From Asticcacaulis sp. EMRT-3 (GTDB lineage: Bacteria > Pseudomonadota > Alphaproteobacteria > Caulobacterales > Caulobacteraceae): DNA of 64,000 nt. The DNA lies in assembly GCF_030027245.1 (NCBI RefSeq), contig NZ_JASERT010000001.1, forward strand, positions 455,001-519,000, written 5' to 3'. Every line of letters begins with the position of its first letter. The stretch's first letter is position 1. Shown here in pieces: positions 10,261 to 18,771 of this stretch. Position numbers and translations under genes: made by a program. Under the pieces are notes generated by a model. It saw nothing but the letters and a program-made list of their open reading frames with translations, was not told the DNA's origin and searched no databases.

Positions 10261-11421
10261 ATGGCCACGGTGATTGATTTCAAGAAACGCGAAAAGACGT
10301 CCTCCGCACCGGCGAAGCCGCGTTTCGAGGCGCTCGATATATTGCGTGGCCTGTTCATCATCGGCATGTTGCTGGCCAATAATGCCGGTGACTGGGGCCA
10401 TATCTACACGCCGTTCGATCACGCCGAATGGCACGGCTTCACCATGACCGATATGGTGTTTCCGGGCTTTATGGTCTGCGTTGGCATCTCGATGACCCTG
10501 TCGCTGGGGCGGCGCATGAAGGCGGGCGGCAAACCCGCCATGGCGCTGCACGCCGGTCGCCGCGCCCTGATCCTGATCGCGCTCGGCATATTTCTCAATG
10601 CCCTGCCGTGGTTTGATCTGGCCCATCTGCGCTTTCCGGGCGTGCTGCAACGCATCGGCATCTGCTATGGTCTGGCCACGGCTCTGGTGCTGCTGCATTC
10701 GCATCAGGACAGTTCCGGTCGCCTGATCCTGCATCCGCGCGCCCTGGCCTTCTGGGCAGGCGGTCTGCTGGCGGCCTATGCCGTGCTGCTGCGCTTCGTG
10801 CCGGTGCCCGGTTTCGGGCCTAACCATTTCGACGCGGTGATGAGCTGGCCCGCCTATGTTGATCGCGCCGTCTTCGGCCCCAACCATATCTGGATGCAGG
10901 CCAAGACCTATGATCCAGAGGGCATTCTTTCCACCTTCCCGGCGATTTTCAACATATTGGCGGGCATATTGATCGGCCTGTTTATCAATGATCGCACGCC
11001 GCAAAAAGCGATTGGCGGCGTGGTGGCGGCAGGGCTGATGCTGGCTCTGGCCGGACTGGCGCTCGATCCCTCTCTCCCGATCATCAAGAAGTTATGGACG
11101 CCCAGCTTCGCCCTGCTGACCAGCGGCATCGCCTTTTTGCTGCTGGCTGCACTGATGCAAATCATGGACAAGATGGGCCATAAACGCTGGGCCATGCCGA
11201 TCCGCGTCTTTGGCACCAACGCCATACTGGCCTATGTTTTCGCCTGGCTGCTGGCGGTGGGCCTCGATGTCAGCGGACTGTACCGCATGATGACCGAATG
11301 GATGCTGGGCTGGATGCACGATCCCTATGCCATGTCGCTGGCCTTTGCCGTGCTGGTGCTGGTCGTCGTCTGGCTGGTGGTTTTGCCCTTTTACCTCAGG
11401 AAGATATTCCTGAAAATCTAA
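10261..11421 (+). CDS. NagX/HGSNAT-like multi-pass membrane protein
   Basis: A 386-residue membrane protein of the heparan-alpha-glucosaminide N-acetyltransferase-like family (DUF5009/NagX). The N-terminal block RFEALDILRGLFIIGMLLAN and the following TMTDMVFPGFMVCVGISM and FPGVLQRIGICYG are family signatures. About ten hydrophobic segments follow to the C-terminus. NagX in Xanthomonas sits in N-acetylglucosamine utilisation loci, and an acetyl-transfer role across the inner membrane is inferred. The start at 10261 follows AGGGGAC. An in-frame GTG at 10240 is less likely. It stands alone between regulatory genes and a rhodanese. Confidence 0.85.
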   Translation: MATVIDFKKREKTSSAPAKPRFEALDILRGLFIIGMLLANNAGDWGHIYTPFDHAEWHGFTMTDMVFPGFMVCVGISMTLSLGRRMKAGGKPAMALHAGRRALILIALGIFLNALPWFDLAHLRFPGVLQRIGICYGLATALVLLHSHQDSSGRLILHPRALAFWAGGLLAAYAVLLRFVPVPGFGPNHFDAVMSWPAYVDRAVFGPNHIWMQAKTYDPEGILSTFPAIFNILAGILIGLFINDRTPQKAIGGVVAAGLMLALAGLALDPSLPIIKKLWTPSFALLTSGIAFLLLAALMQIMDKMGHKRWAMPIRVFGTNAILAYVFAWLLAVGLDVSGLYRMMTEWMLGWMHDPYAMSLAFAVLVLVVVWLVVLPFYLRKIFLKI

Positions 11422-11426
11422 GCGCC

Positions 11427-11741
11427 TTACCGCTCGGTCGGCAGGCCAGCGCCCTTCCAGCCATAGAGGCCGCCCGCCAGATGATGGTCTATGTCCAGAC
11501 CCATCGCCTGAAAATACTCAGCCGCCTTGGCGGAGCGCACGCCACCGGCGCACGACAGCACGATCATCTTCTCCCCGGCATCGGGCAGGGCGGCGGGATC
11601 AATCACCGACAAGGGCAGGCTGACCGCCCCCTTGATGCGCTCGGCGTCAAATTCATGCGGTTCGCGCACATCGACCAGCACGATCTGCCCGGCTTCCAGA
11701 CCGGCGGCGACCTCTTCGGGGGACATATTGATGACGGGCAT
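11427..11741 (-). CDS. Single-domain rhodanese
   Basis: A 104-residue sulfurtransferase that can carry a persulfide on its active cysteine. The loop CAGGVRS (within VLSCAGGVRSAKAAEYF) holds the catalytic cysteine near residue 64. VLVDVREPHEFDAERIKGAV and the C-terminal GGLYGWKGAGLP are classical. It is cytoplasmic with no signal peptide. ATG at 11741 has GGAGA six bases upstream. It is convergent with the NagX-like gene (five-base gap). Confidence 0.93.
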   Translation of the reverse strand: MPVINMSPEEVAAGLEAGQIVLVDVREPHEFDAERIKGAVSLPLSVIDPAALPDAGEKMIVLSCAGGVRSAKAAEYFQAMGLDIDHHLAGGLYGWKGAGLPTER

Positions 11742-11804
11742 AGCAGTCTCCGGCAGACATGAAACGATACGCCGCGATACGCTTTTCGTCGCCTGACGGC
11801 AAGA

Positions 11805-11834
11805 TTGTCTGTGTATTTTTATATGTAGTATAAT
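11805..11834 (+). promoter_or_regulatory. Likely sigma-70 promoter of the GH74 gene
   Basis: TTGTCT (11805-11810) and a perfect TATAAT (11829-11834) separated by 18 bp, about 70 bp before the GH74 start. The surrounding stretch is clearly AT-rich against the local background. Confidence 0.6.
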
Positions 11835-11902
11835 TTTTTACTGGTGCTGGCTGCCTTGGCCGTGCCATTCTGGAGGCTATAAAAAAGCGGGAGTGAAAAG
11901 AC

Positions 11903-14104
11903 ATGCGTTCAGCGGTATCGGCTGCGGCCATCGCACTTGTTCTGGCGGGCCTTTGCGGTGGTCAGGCCGTGGCCGAATCCCGGCTTCCGGCCAGCACGGC
12001 CCAGCCCTATCAGTGGGCCAGCGTGCCGTGGCATGGCGGCGGTTTCGTTGATGGCTTCCTTTATCATCCCACCGAAAAAGGCCTGCTCTACGCCCGCACC
12101 GATGTCGGCGGCATGTATCGCTATGATGCGCAGGCACAGCGCTGGATTCCGCTGATGGACGGTTTCGGTCACGACGACTGGGATTGCTTCGGCGTGATGA
12201 GCATGGCGGTGGACCGCCACGATCCGAACCGGCTATACGCCACCTGCGGCCTGTATCTCAATCCGAACGTGCCCGATGGCGCGGTGGCCCGTTCCGATGA
12301 CCGGGGCGCCACCTGGAAGCTGACCCGGCTGCCGGTGAAGATGGGCGGCAATGCGATGGGGCGCGGCACGGGTGAGCGCTTGCAGGTCGATCCGGCCGAC
12401 AGCGATCATCTGTGGCTCGGCACGCCGCAGGACGGCCTGTGGGAATCGCATGATGGTGGCAAATCTTTCACGCGCAACACGGCCTTTACGCCCAAATCGG
12501 TCAGCGTGGTGCTGCTGTCGGGCGATGGCCAGACCGTGTGGGCCGGATCGGGCGAGACGGGCGAGGGGCTGTTCGTCAGCCATGACGGCGGTAAAAGCTT
12601 TACGGGCGTGGTCGGTTCGCCGCGCCTGATCCCGCACCAGATGGCTCTGGGCACGGACGGCACGCTCTACGCCACCTTCTCTGACGGTCTGGGGCCGTGG
12701 GCGGTGACGAACGGCGCGGTCTGGAAGCTGTCGCCGCAGGGCGTGTGGACGGACATATCGCCGATCCACCCCTCGAAAGCCGACAGTTTCGGTTTTTCCG
12801 GCCTCGATCTGCAACACGGCACGCTGGTCGTCTCGACCTCCGACCACTATCCGGGGCGCGACGATCTTTATGTCAGCCATGACGGCGGTGCATCGTGGAA
12901 ACCGGTCGGGCCGCAATCGCATCACGATATTTCGCAGGATCCGTGGCTGAAATCCTATATGGGCGACGCTGATCATCCCCAAAAAGACAAGGACGCGGCT
13001 AACCGTCGCAATATGGGCCATTGGATGGATGCGGTGAAACTCAACCCGTTCCATCCCGACGAACTGGTCTATGGCACCGGCTATGGCGTGTGGATGACCG
13101 ATGATCTCGGTCACCTCGATACGGGCGGCACGGTTGATTTCCAGTTCCGCGACGATAATTTCGAGGAAACCGTCATTCTCGGCCTCGAAAGCCCGCCGCA
13201 AGGCGCGCATGTGCTGGCGGCGATGGGTGATGTGTCGGGCGCGGGCTGGGACGATGTGACCAAGGGGCCGGACGCCTATCTGTTCGCACCGACGCACGAA
13301 ACCAACCAGTCGGTCGCCTTTGCCGCCCTGAAGCCGCAGGTGGTGGTGCGCGCTGCCGATAATAACCGTTCACACGGCTATATTTCGTACGATGGCGGCC
13401 AAAGCTGGCAGGGTTTCGCCTCGGCCCCGCCGCCTCTGGCCGGGCAGGAATGGCACGACCACCGCGCTGGCCGAATCGCCATTTCGGCGGATGCGTCGTC
13501 TATTGTGTGGATGCCGGAAAACGCCTCGACCTATGTCTCGCAGGATGGCGGCAAAAGCTGGATCGCCGCAAAAGGCTTTCCGGCGCCCGACCGCGGGCTG
13601 GATCCGATCGCCGACAAGCTATCGCCGCACACCTTCTATGTGTTTGATCGCAAGACCGCGACCATCTATGCCAGCCATGATGGCGGCCTGAACTTCGCAC
13701 CGTGGTTTGATAATCTGCCAGGTCTGACCCCCTGGCAAAACGGCCAGTTGCGCGCCGTGCCGGGGCGGGCGGGCGACCTGTGGCTGGCCTTGCCGCAGGG
13801 GCTTTATCACGTCCAGGACGGCAAGGCGCAGGCCGCCGCGCAGGTTACGCAAGCCTGGCAGGTGACGTTCGGCAAGTCCGCGCCGGGCCAGACCTATCCT
13901 GCTGTCTTCCTGTGGGGCCAGGTGGGCGGCGTCGAGGGCCTGTGGCGTTCGGACGACGAAGGTGCATCATGGGTGCGCATCAATGACGACGCCCACCGCT
14001 TCGGCAATATGCGCGCCATCGCCGGTGATCCACGCGACTATGGGGTTGTGTATATCGCACCGGACGGGCGCGGCGTGATGGTGGGCCGGATGGCGAAGCC
14101 TTAG
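11903..14104 (+). CDS. GH74 xyloglucanase, secreted
   Basis: A 733-residue glycoside hydrolase cleaving the beta-1,4-glucan backbone of xyloglucan. After a signal peptide (residues 1-25, ending AVA/ES) the mature enzyme starts with the GH74 block YARTDVGGMYRYD, whose aspartate is a conserved catalytic residue. GGNAMGRGTGERLQVDP follows, then repeated blade motifs such as SHDGGKSF, SHDGGASW, SYDGGQSW and SQDGGKSW, giving two seven-bladed propellers. ATG at 11903 has GGGAG upstream. It opens the hemicellulose cluster and reads toward the secreted jelly-roll protein and xylanase on the other strand. Other propeller hydrolases are possible, but the TDVGG region favours GH74. Confidence 0.88.
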   Translation: MRSAVSAAAIALVLAGLCGGQAVAESRLPASTAQPYQWASVPWHGGGFVDGFLYHPTEKGLLYARTDVGGMYRYDAQAQRWIPLMDGFGHDDWDCFGVMSMAVDRHDPNRLYATCGLYLNPNVPDGAVARSDDRGATWKLTRLPVKMGGNAMGRGTGERLQVDPADSDHLWLGTPQDGLWESHDGGKSFTRNTAFTPKSVSVVLLSGDGQTVWAGSGETGEGLFVSHDGGKSFTGVVGSPRLIPHQMALGTDGTLYATFSDGLGPWAVTNGAVWKLSPQGVWTDISPIHPSKADSFGFSGLDLQHGTLVVSTSDHYPGRDDLYVSHDGGASWKPVGPQSHHDISQDPWLKSYMGDADHPQKDKDAANRRNMGHWMDAVKLNPFHPDELVYGTGYGVWMTDDLGHLDTGGTVDFQFRDDNFEETVILGLESPPQGAHVLAAMGDVSGAGWDDVTKGPDAYLFAPTHETNQSVAFAALKPQVVVRAADNNRSHGYISYDGGQSWQGFASAPPPLAGQEWHDHRAGRIAISADASSIVWMPENASTYVSQDGGKSWIAAKGFPAPDRGLDPIADKLSPHTFYVFDRKTATIYASHDGGLNFAPWFDNLPGLTPWQNGQLRAVPGRAGDLWLALPQGLYHVQDGKAQAAAQVTQAWQVTFGKSAPGQTYPAVFLWGQVGGVEGLWRSDDEGASWVRINDDAHRFGNMRAIAGDPRDYGVVYIAPDGRGVMVGRMAKP

Positions 14105-14265
14105 GATGGATCGAAATTTAGCAACCCCTCCGTCATCTTCGCCCTGACGGGCTTGCTGCCACCTCCCCATCTTCGCTTCGCTCGACAAGGAGAAGGGATG
14201 TGCCGCCTGTCACCCTCCTCCCCATTCATGGGGAGGTGTCGATCCGGCTCAGGCCGTTTACGTCC
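14105..14265. repeat. Intergenic CCTCCCC palindrome cluster
   Basis: Between convergent genes. It contains CCACCTCCCCATC, CCTCCTCCCCATTC and ATGGGGAGGTG, with a hairpin CCTCCCCATTCATGGGGAGG near 14214-14235. The same type of repeat recurs at 22290-22360, 29157-29275, 29698-29749 and 51624-51745. No coding potential. Confidence 0.7.
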
Positions 14266-14814
14266 TCAGTAGGTTTCGCTGTTGTTGAACACAAAGGCCG
14301 GGCCAATATCGACCGTCTGTTTCGCGCTGTTGAGGTGAACCACGAAGACCAGCTTACCGGCGGCATAATCCTTATCGGCGGTCGTTTTCAGCGTGTAGAG
14401 CGCCCACTGGCCGGTGACGTTGAAATCGGCTTCGGCGCCGACATTGGTATAGGGGGCTTCGTTGATCTGCACGCGGCTGTGCAGCACGGCGGGCTGGCCG
14501 TCGTCGCGTTTCGCCTTCAGGAAGATGTCGCATTCGATCTGGTCGCCCGCCTTGATCGGCTTGTCGAGGCTTGTTTGTGCCGCAGCGGCGTAGGATTCGC
14601 CCACGCCCGTCGCCTTGACCTCGATGGCGGCTCCGCCCTGCACGCTGGCGTCCTTGATCTTCTTGTTGGTTTGCGGGCCATAGATGACCAGGCTTGCCGG
14701 ATTGGGGTTGTTGATCAGATGCTTCATCGGATCGTCATCGGCGCGGGCGGCGCTAAAAGCGAGCGGCATGGCGATCAGGGCGCAGACGGCCGCGGCGAAG
14801 AGGTGGCGTTGCAT
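14266..14814 (-). CDS. Secreted jelly-roll (carbohydrate-binding-like) protein
   Basis: A 182-residue exported protein with a signal peptide (MQRHLFAAAVCALIAMPLAF..., cleaved near ARA/DD). The rest alternates short strands typical of a galactose-binding-like or CBM fold, for example IEVKATGVGESYAAAAQTSL, GDQIECDIFLKAK and GQWALYTLKTTADKDY, ending near VDIGPAFVFNN. No catalytic motif is visible. It lies directly downstream of the GH10 xylanase on the same strand, 154 bp away behind a terminator, so a role in binding xylan or its products is inferred. The exact family was not recognised. Confidence 0.75.
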   Translation of the reverse strand: MQRHLFAAAVCALIAMPLAFSAARADDDPMKHLINNPNPASLVIYGPQTNKKIKDASVQGGAAIEVKATGVGESYAAAAQTSLDKPIKAGDQIECDIFLKAKRDDGQPAVLHSRVQINEAPYTNVGAEADFNVTGQWALYTLKTTADKDYAAGKLVFVVHLNSAKQTVDIGPAFVFNNSETY

Positions 14815-14891
14815 GGTCTATCCTTCCTGTTTCAGACGCTCCCTTCGGAGCTTTCTTATTTTTGAAAGAGGAAACTGGCATACAAATTTCA

Positions 14892-14911
14892 TTTTGACCA
14901 CACGGTCAAAA
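14892..14911. promoter_or_regulatory. Perfect TTGACC/GGTCAA operator-like palindrome
   Basis: TTTTGACC and GGTCAAAA separated by four bases, 78 bp upstream of the jelly-roll gene. The shape is typical of a TetR-family operator. No TetR gene is in the window, so the regulator would be elsewhere. Confidence 0.5.
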
Positions 14912-14941
14912 AGAACGGGCGAAACTTACGTCCCGCCCGTT
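14908..14941 (-). terminator. Terminator after GH10 xylanase
   Basis: On the minus strand, stem AACGGGCG / CGCCCGTT with a 12-base loop, followed by TTCTTTTT. It begins 28 bp after the xylanase stop and separates it from the jelly-roll gene. Confidence 0.75.
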
Positions 14942-14968
14942 GCTTTTAGGTATCAGTCGAAGCCGATA

Positions 14969-16108
14969 TTACCCCCGTGCCGGTGCCGTTTTGAAGGCGT
15001 CGGCGATGGCTTCGCGCAGCGGCTTGGGCTTGAAATTGTCGTCATAGGGGGTGGGGCGCAGGCGCACCCCGTCTTTGCGCGGCGTGAAATCCTGCAACCA
15101 GCTAAACTTGTCGTCCATACCCCAGCACAGAACGTCTTTCGTTTGCGTATAGCTGAGGATCTGGTCGAGATAGAGCCGCCCGACGGTCGCCACGATGGCG
15201 TCGCGCTTGTCGATGTCACTGGTCGGGATGGTGGCGTCATCGACGTCGAATTCAGTGACGAGCAGATCATAGCCCATGCCGGTCACCTCATCGAGGAAGT
15301 CCTTCCAGTCATTGACCTGCGCCGCCAGCAGATCAAAACCGTTGCCGATATGGCTCTGCACGCCCAGCGCATCGACCGGCACCTTGTTGTCGCGGAACCA
15401 GTGCAGCAGCTTGAGCACGCCCTTGCGGTGGGTTTCATTGCCGGTTTCCCAGCTCATATAGTCATTATAGACAAGCTGCATCTGCGGCAGGTTTTCGCGC
15501 GCAGCTTCAAAGGCGATGCGTAAGGAATCGATGCCGAGCACGCGCGTAAAGGCATTGGCGCGCACCTCGCCGGTTTTCGGGTCGATAGTTTCGTTGACCA
15601 CGTCCCATGAGGTCAGGCGCGTGCCGTAATGGCGGGTGACCCTGGCGATATAGTCGCGCAGCATTTTTTCGGCCTCGGCCTTGCCGGAGAACTTATAATC
15701 CTTCAGCCATTTCGGCGTGTATTCGTCGCGCGCCCAGATCAGGTTGTGGCCGCGCATGGCCATCTTGTGCTCTTCGGCGAAGTTAAGGATCGCGTCGCCC
15801 GGTGCGAAATTATAATCGGTCGGGTTGGTATTGTGCGTGACGTACATCTTCAGCTCGTTTTCGGGCACGATGATGTTGCATTCACGAATCACGATCGCCG
15901 TCACATCTGGGTTCAGAATGCCGGTTCGGCTGGCGCTGATCGCCGTGCCGAAGCGCAAGCCTTTGGCGGCGGCCAGCGCGCCAAGCGAGGGTGATGCGGT
16001 CTGCGCCAGGGCGAGGCCGGGCAGGGCGCTTGCGGCCAGGGCCGTCGCGCCCAGAGCGGTGATCGATTGGCGGCGGGTGAAATTCGCAGGTGCGAGATTT
16101 TGGCTCAT
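14969..16108 (-). CDS. GH10 endo-1,4-beta-xylanase, Tat-exported
   Basis: A 379-residue endoxylanase. The N-terminus has a twin-arginine signal (FTRRQSITALGATALAASAL, to about residue 36). The TIM barrel shows the GH10 acid/base E173 in SWDVVNETID and the nucleophile E286 in LLVTEFDVDD. NLIWARDEYTPKWL and VQSHIGNG complete the signature. The start is ATG at 16108 with AGGGAA eight bases upstream, which puts the RR motif at residues 12-13; an upstream in-frame start at 16174 would run through the regulatory region. It is divergent from the GH3 gene and likely co-regulated with it through the palindrome at 16135. Confidence 0.96.
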   Translation of the reverse strand: MSQNLAPANFTRRQSITALGATALAASALPGLALAQTASPSLGALAAAKGLRFGTAISASRTGILNPDVTAIVIRECNIIVPENELKMYVTHNTNPTDYNFAPGDAILNFAEEHKMAMRGHNLIWARDEYTPKWLKDYKFSGKAEAEKMLRDYIARVTRHYGTRLTSWDVVNETIDPKTGEVRANAFTRVLGIDSLRIAFEAARENLPQMQLVYNDYMSWETGNETHRKGVLKLLHWFRDNKVPVDALGVQSHIGNGFDLLAAQVNDWKDFLDEVTGMGYDLLVTEFDVDDATIPTSDIDKRDAIVATVGRLYLDQILSYTQTKDVLCWGMDDKFSWLQDFTPRKDGVRLRPTPYDDNFKPKPLREAIADAFKTAPARG

Positions 16109-16134
16109 GAAAGATTCCCTGTTGAATTTTTGTC

Positions 16135-16148
16135 TGTTAGCGGTAACA
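16135..16148. promoter_or_regulatory. LacI/XylR-type operator between xylanase and GH3 genes
   Basis: TGTTAGCGGTAACA, a palindrome with six of seven paired positions, 27 bp before the GH10 start in the divergent region. It resembles the Caulobacter xylose-operon motif recalled as TGTTAGCGCTACCA and other LacI-family operators. Xylose-responsive control of both genes is inferred. Confidence 0.6.
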
Positions 16149-16284
16149 GTGACAGCAACAAATTGCGCCGTCAACCGATATGCTCATGCCTGAAGTCAAG
16201 GCGCGGGAATCAGCTTAAAACGACGGGCACAATCCTTCAAAACCGGGCCATTACGTCCCGGCAAGCCGTTACAGGGAAAATATT

Positions 16285-18699
16285 ATGAGCCAGACCCGTC
16301 ACCCGACCCGCCGCGCCTTTACCGCAGGTGCGGGTATTTCCACCCTGGCCCTGACGATGGGCGCGGCTACGGGGGCTATGGCCAAGGCCAAGACCAAGGC
16401 CGCCGATACCCCGCTCTATAAGGACGCCAGCCAGCCCATCGATGCGCGCGTCGAGGATCTGCTGGGCCGCATGACGCTCGAAGAAAAGGTCATGCAGATG
16501 GAGTGCGTCTGGCAGGCCAAGGGCGCGATCATGGACGCCCAGGGCAATTTTGATCCCAAAAAAGCCGCCGCTGTTTATCCGAACGGCCTCGGCATGATGG
16601 CACGTCCTTCGGACCGTGTCGGCGTCCATGCCGTCACCGGCGCGGGCGATAACGGCACGACGCCGAATCGCAACGCTTTTGACACCGCCACCTATATCAA
16701 TGCCGTGCAAAAGTGGGCGGTCGAGCAGACGCGCCTCGGCATCCCGCTGATCATGCACGAAGAAGCGCTGCACGGCTATGTGGCGCGCGACGCCACCTCC
16801 TTCCCGCAGGCTATCGGACTGGCCTCGTCCTTCGATCCCGATATGGCGCAGCGCATCTTCTCGGTGGCGGCGCGCGAAATGCGCGCGCGCGGGGCCAATT
16901 TCGCCCTGGCCCCGGTGGTCGATGTGGCGCGTGATCCGCGCTGGGGCCGGATCGAGGAAACCTATGGCGAAGACCCGCACCTGTGCGGTGAAATAGGCAA
17001 GGCGGCTGTGCTGGGCTTCATGGGCGATACCCTGCCCCTGGCCAAGGACAAGGTGTTCGCCACGCTCAAGCACATGACTGGTCACGGTCAGCCCGAAAAC
17101 GGCACCAATGTCGGCCCCGCCGATCTCGGCGAGCACGAGTTGCGCGAGGATTTCTTTCCGCCGTTCGAGAAGATCATCAAGGAGACCAATGTCCGCGCCG
17201 TCATGCCCTCGTATAATGAGATCGACGGTGTGCCTTCCCATGCCAATAAGTGGCTGCTGACCACCATCCTGCGCGGCGAATGGGGCTTTAAGGGCGTGAC
17301 GGTGTCCGACTATTTCGCCATCAACGAACTGATTACGCGCCACCATCTGGTGTCCGATCTGACGGATGCGGCTTACCGCGCCATCAAGGCTGGTGTCGAC
17401 ATCGAAACCCCGGATGCCGCCGCCTATCCGAACCTGCCAGCCCTGATCAAGGCGGGTCGTGTGTCCGAAGACGAAATCAGTGAGCCGGTAAAGCGCATTC
17501 TGGAAATGAAGTTCCAGTCGGGCCTGTTTGAAAACCCCTATGTTGACGCCAAGATCGCCGACAGTCTGACCGCCGCACCCGACGCCGTGGCCCTGGCCCA
17601 TGAGGCGGCGACGAAGACGGTGGTGTTGCTGAAAAATAATGGCATTCTGCCGCTGCAACCGGCCAAGGTCGGCAAGCTGCTGGTGCTGGGCACTCATGCG
17701 CGCGACACGCCGATCGGCGGCTATTCCGATGTGCCGCGCCATGTCGTGTCGATCCTCGAAGGCATGCAGGCCGAGGGCAAAAAGTCGGGATTCGAGGTGG
17801 ATTATTCCGAGGCCGTGCGCATCACCGAAGGCCACATCTGGGGTCAGGACGAGGTGCATTTCACACCCGACTCGATCAATGACAAGCTGATTGCCGACGC
17901 CGTGGAAGCCGCCAAATCCGCCGACACCATCCTGATGGTGCTGGGCGGTAACGAACAGACTTCGCGCGAAGCCTGGGCCGACAACCATCTGGGCGACCGC
18001 GAGTCGCTCGACCTGATGGGCCGCCAGAACGATCTGGCAGAGCGGATTTTCGCGCTCGGCAAACCCACTGTGGTCTTCCTGCTCAACGGTCGCCCGCTGT
18101 CGGTCAACCGGATCAATGACAAGGCCGACGCGATTGTCGAGGGCTGGTATATGGGCCAGGAAACCGGCTGGGCCGCCGCCGATATTCTGTTTGGCCGCGT
18201 CAATCCGGGCGGCAAGCTGCCGGTGTCGATCGCTCACAATGTCGGCCAGTTGCCGATCTATTATAACTACAAGCCGACCGCGCGCCGTGGCTATCTCGAC
18301 GGCACCACCAAGCCCTTGTTCCCGTTCGGTTATGGCTTGAGCTATACCACTTTCGACATCTCGGCCCCGCGTCTGGCCAAGGCGACGATGGGAGTGGCCG
18401 ATTCCACCGAGGTCAGTATCGATGTGAAGAATACCGGCTCCGTGACCGGCGACGAGGTGGTGCAGCTCTATATTCGCGACGATGTCTCTTCGGTGACGCG
18501 CCCGGTACTCGAACTCAAGCATTTCAAGCGCATCACGCTCAAGCCGGGCGAAGTCCAGACCGTCACCTTCACCATCGCACCGCCCGACCTGTGGTTCTAT
18601 AACACCGATATGCAGCGCGTTGTCGAACCGGGCACCTTTACCATCTCGGCGGGAGCGAATAGTGTCGATCTGAAGACGGCGACCCTGACGGTCGCTTAA
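16285..18699 (+). CDS. GH3 beta-xylosidase/beta-glucosidase, Tat-exported
   Basis: An 804-residue glycosidase that removes terminal beta-linked sugars from oligosaccharides. A Tat-type signal (PTRRAFTAGAGISTLALTMG) covers about residues 8-34. The GH3 N-terminal barrel includes MTLEEKVMQM and the nucleophile D342 in GVTVSDYFAINEL. The C-terminal alpha/beta domain starts with TVVLLKNNGILPL, and a fibronectin-III-like end carries FPFGYGLSYTTF and LELKHFKRITLKPGE. Activity on xylo-oligosaccharides is favoured by the neighbours but sequence alone does not separate it from beta-glucosidase. It is followed by the SGNH and GH115 genes on the same strand. Confidence 0.93.
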   Translation: MSQTRHPTRRAFTAGAGISTLALTMGAATGAMAKAKTKAADTPLYKDASQPIDARVEDLLGRMTLEEKVMQMECVWQAKGAIMDAQGNFDPKKAAAVYPNGLGMMARPSDRVGVHAVTGAGDNGTTPNRNAFDTATYINAVQKWAVEQTRLGIPLIMHEEALHGYVARDATSFPQAIGLASSFDPDMAQRIFSVAAREMRARGANFALAPVVDVARDPRWGRIEETYGEDPHLCGEIGKAAVLGFMGDTLPLAKDKVFATLKHMTGHGQPENGTNVGPADLGEHELREDFFPPFEKIIKETNVRAVMPSYNEIDGVPSHANKWLLTTILRGEWGFKGVTVSDYFAINELITRHHLVSDLTDAAYRAIKAGVDIETPDAAAYPNLPALIKAGRVSEDEISEPVKRILEMKFQSGLFENPYVDAKIADSLTAAPDAVALAHEAATKTVVLLKNNGILPLQPAKVGKLLVLGTHARDTPIGGYSDVPRHVVSILEGMQAEGKKSGFEVDYSEAVRITEGHIWGQDEVHFTPDSINDKLIADAVEAAKSADTILMVLGGNEQTSREAWADNHLGDRESLDLMGRQNDLAERIFALGKPTVVFLLNGRPLSVNRINDKADAIVEGWYMGQETGWAAADILFGRVNPGGKLPVSIAHNVGQLPIYYNYKPTARRGYLDGTTKPLFPFGYGLSYTTFDISAPRLAKATMGVADSTEVSIDVKNTGSVTGDEVVQLYIRDDVSSVTRPVLELKHFKRITLKPGEVQTVTFTIAPPDLWFYNTDMQRVVEPGTFTISAGANSVDLKTATLTVA

Positions 18700-18771
18700 A
18701 AAGGGTGCGGCCTGGAACAGGCTGTTTTTCGGGCCGCACCGCCATCAGATGAATGACATGGGAGTGACATC

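Noticed and set aside
12233..13297. A 354-codon minus-strand frame inside the GH74 gene
   Set aside because: Antisense shadow of the propeller repeats.
16237..18522. A 761-codon open frame on the minus strand
   Set aside because: It is the shadow of the GH3 gene; GC-rich codon bias keeps the opposite strand open. The text is Arg/His/Gly-rich with no domain.
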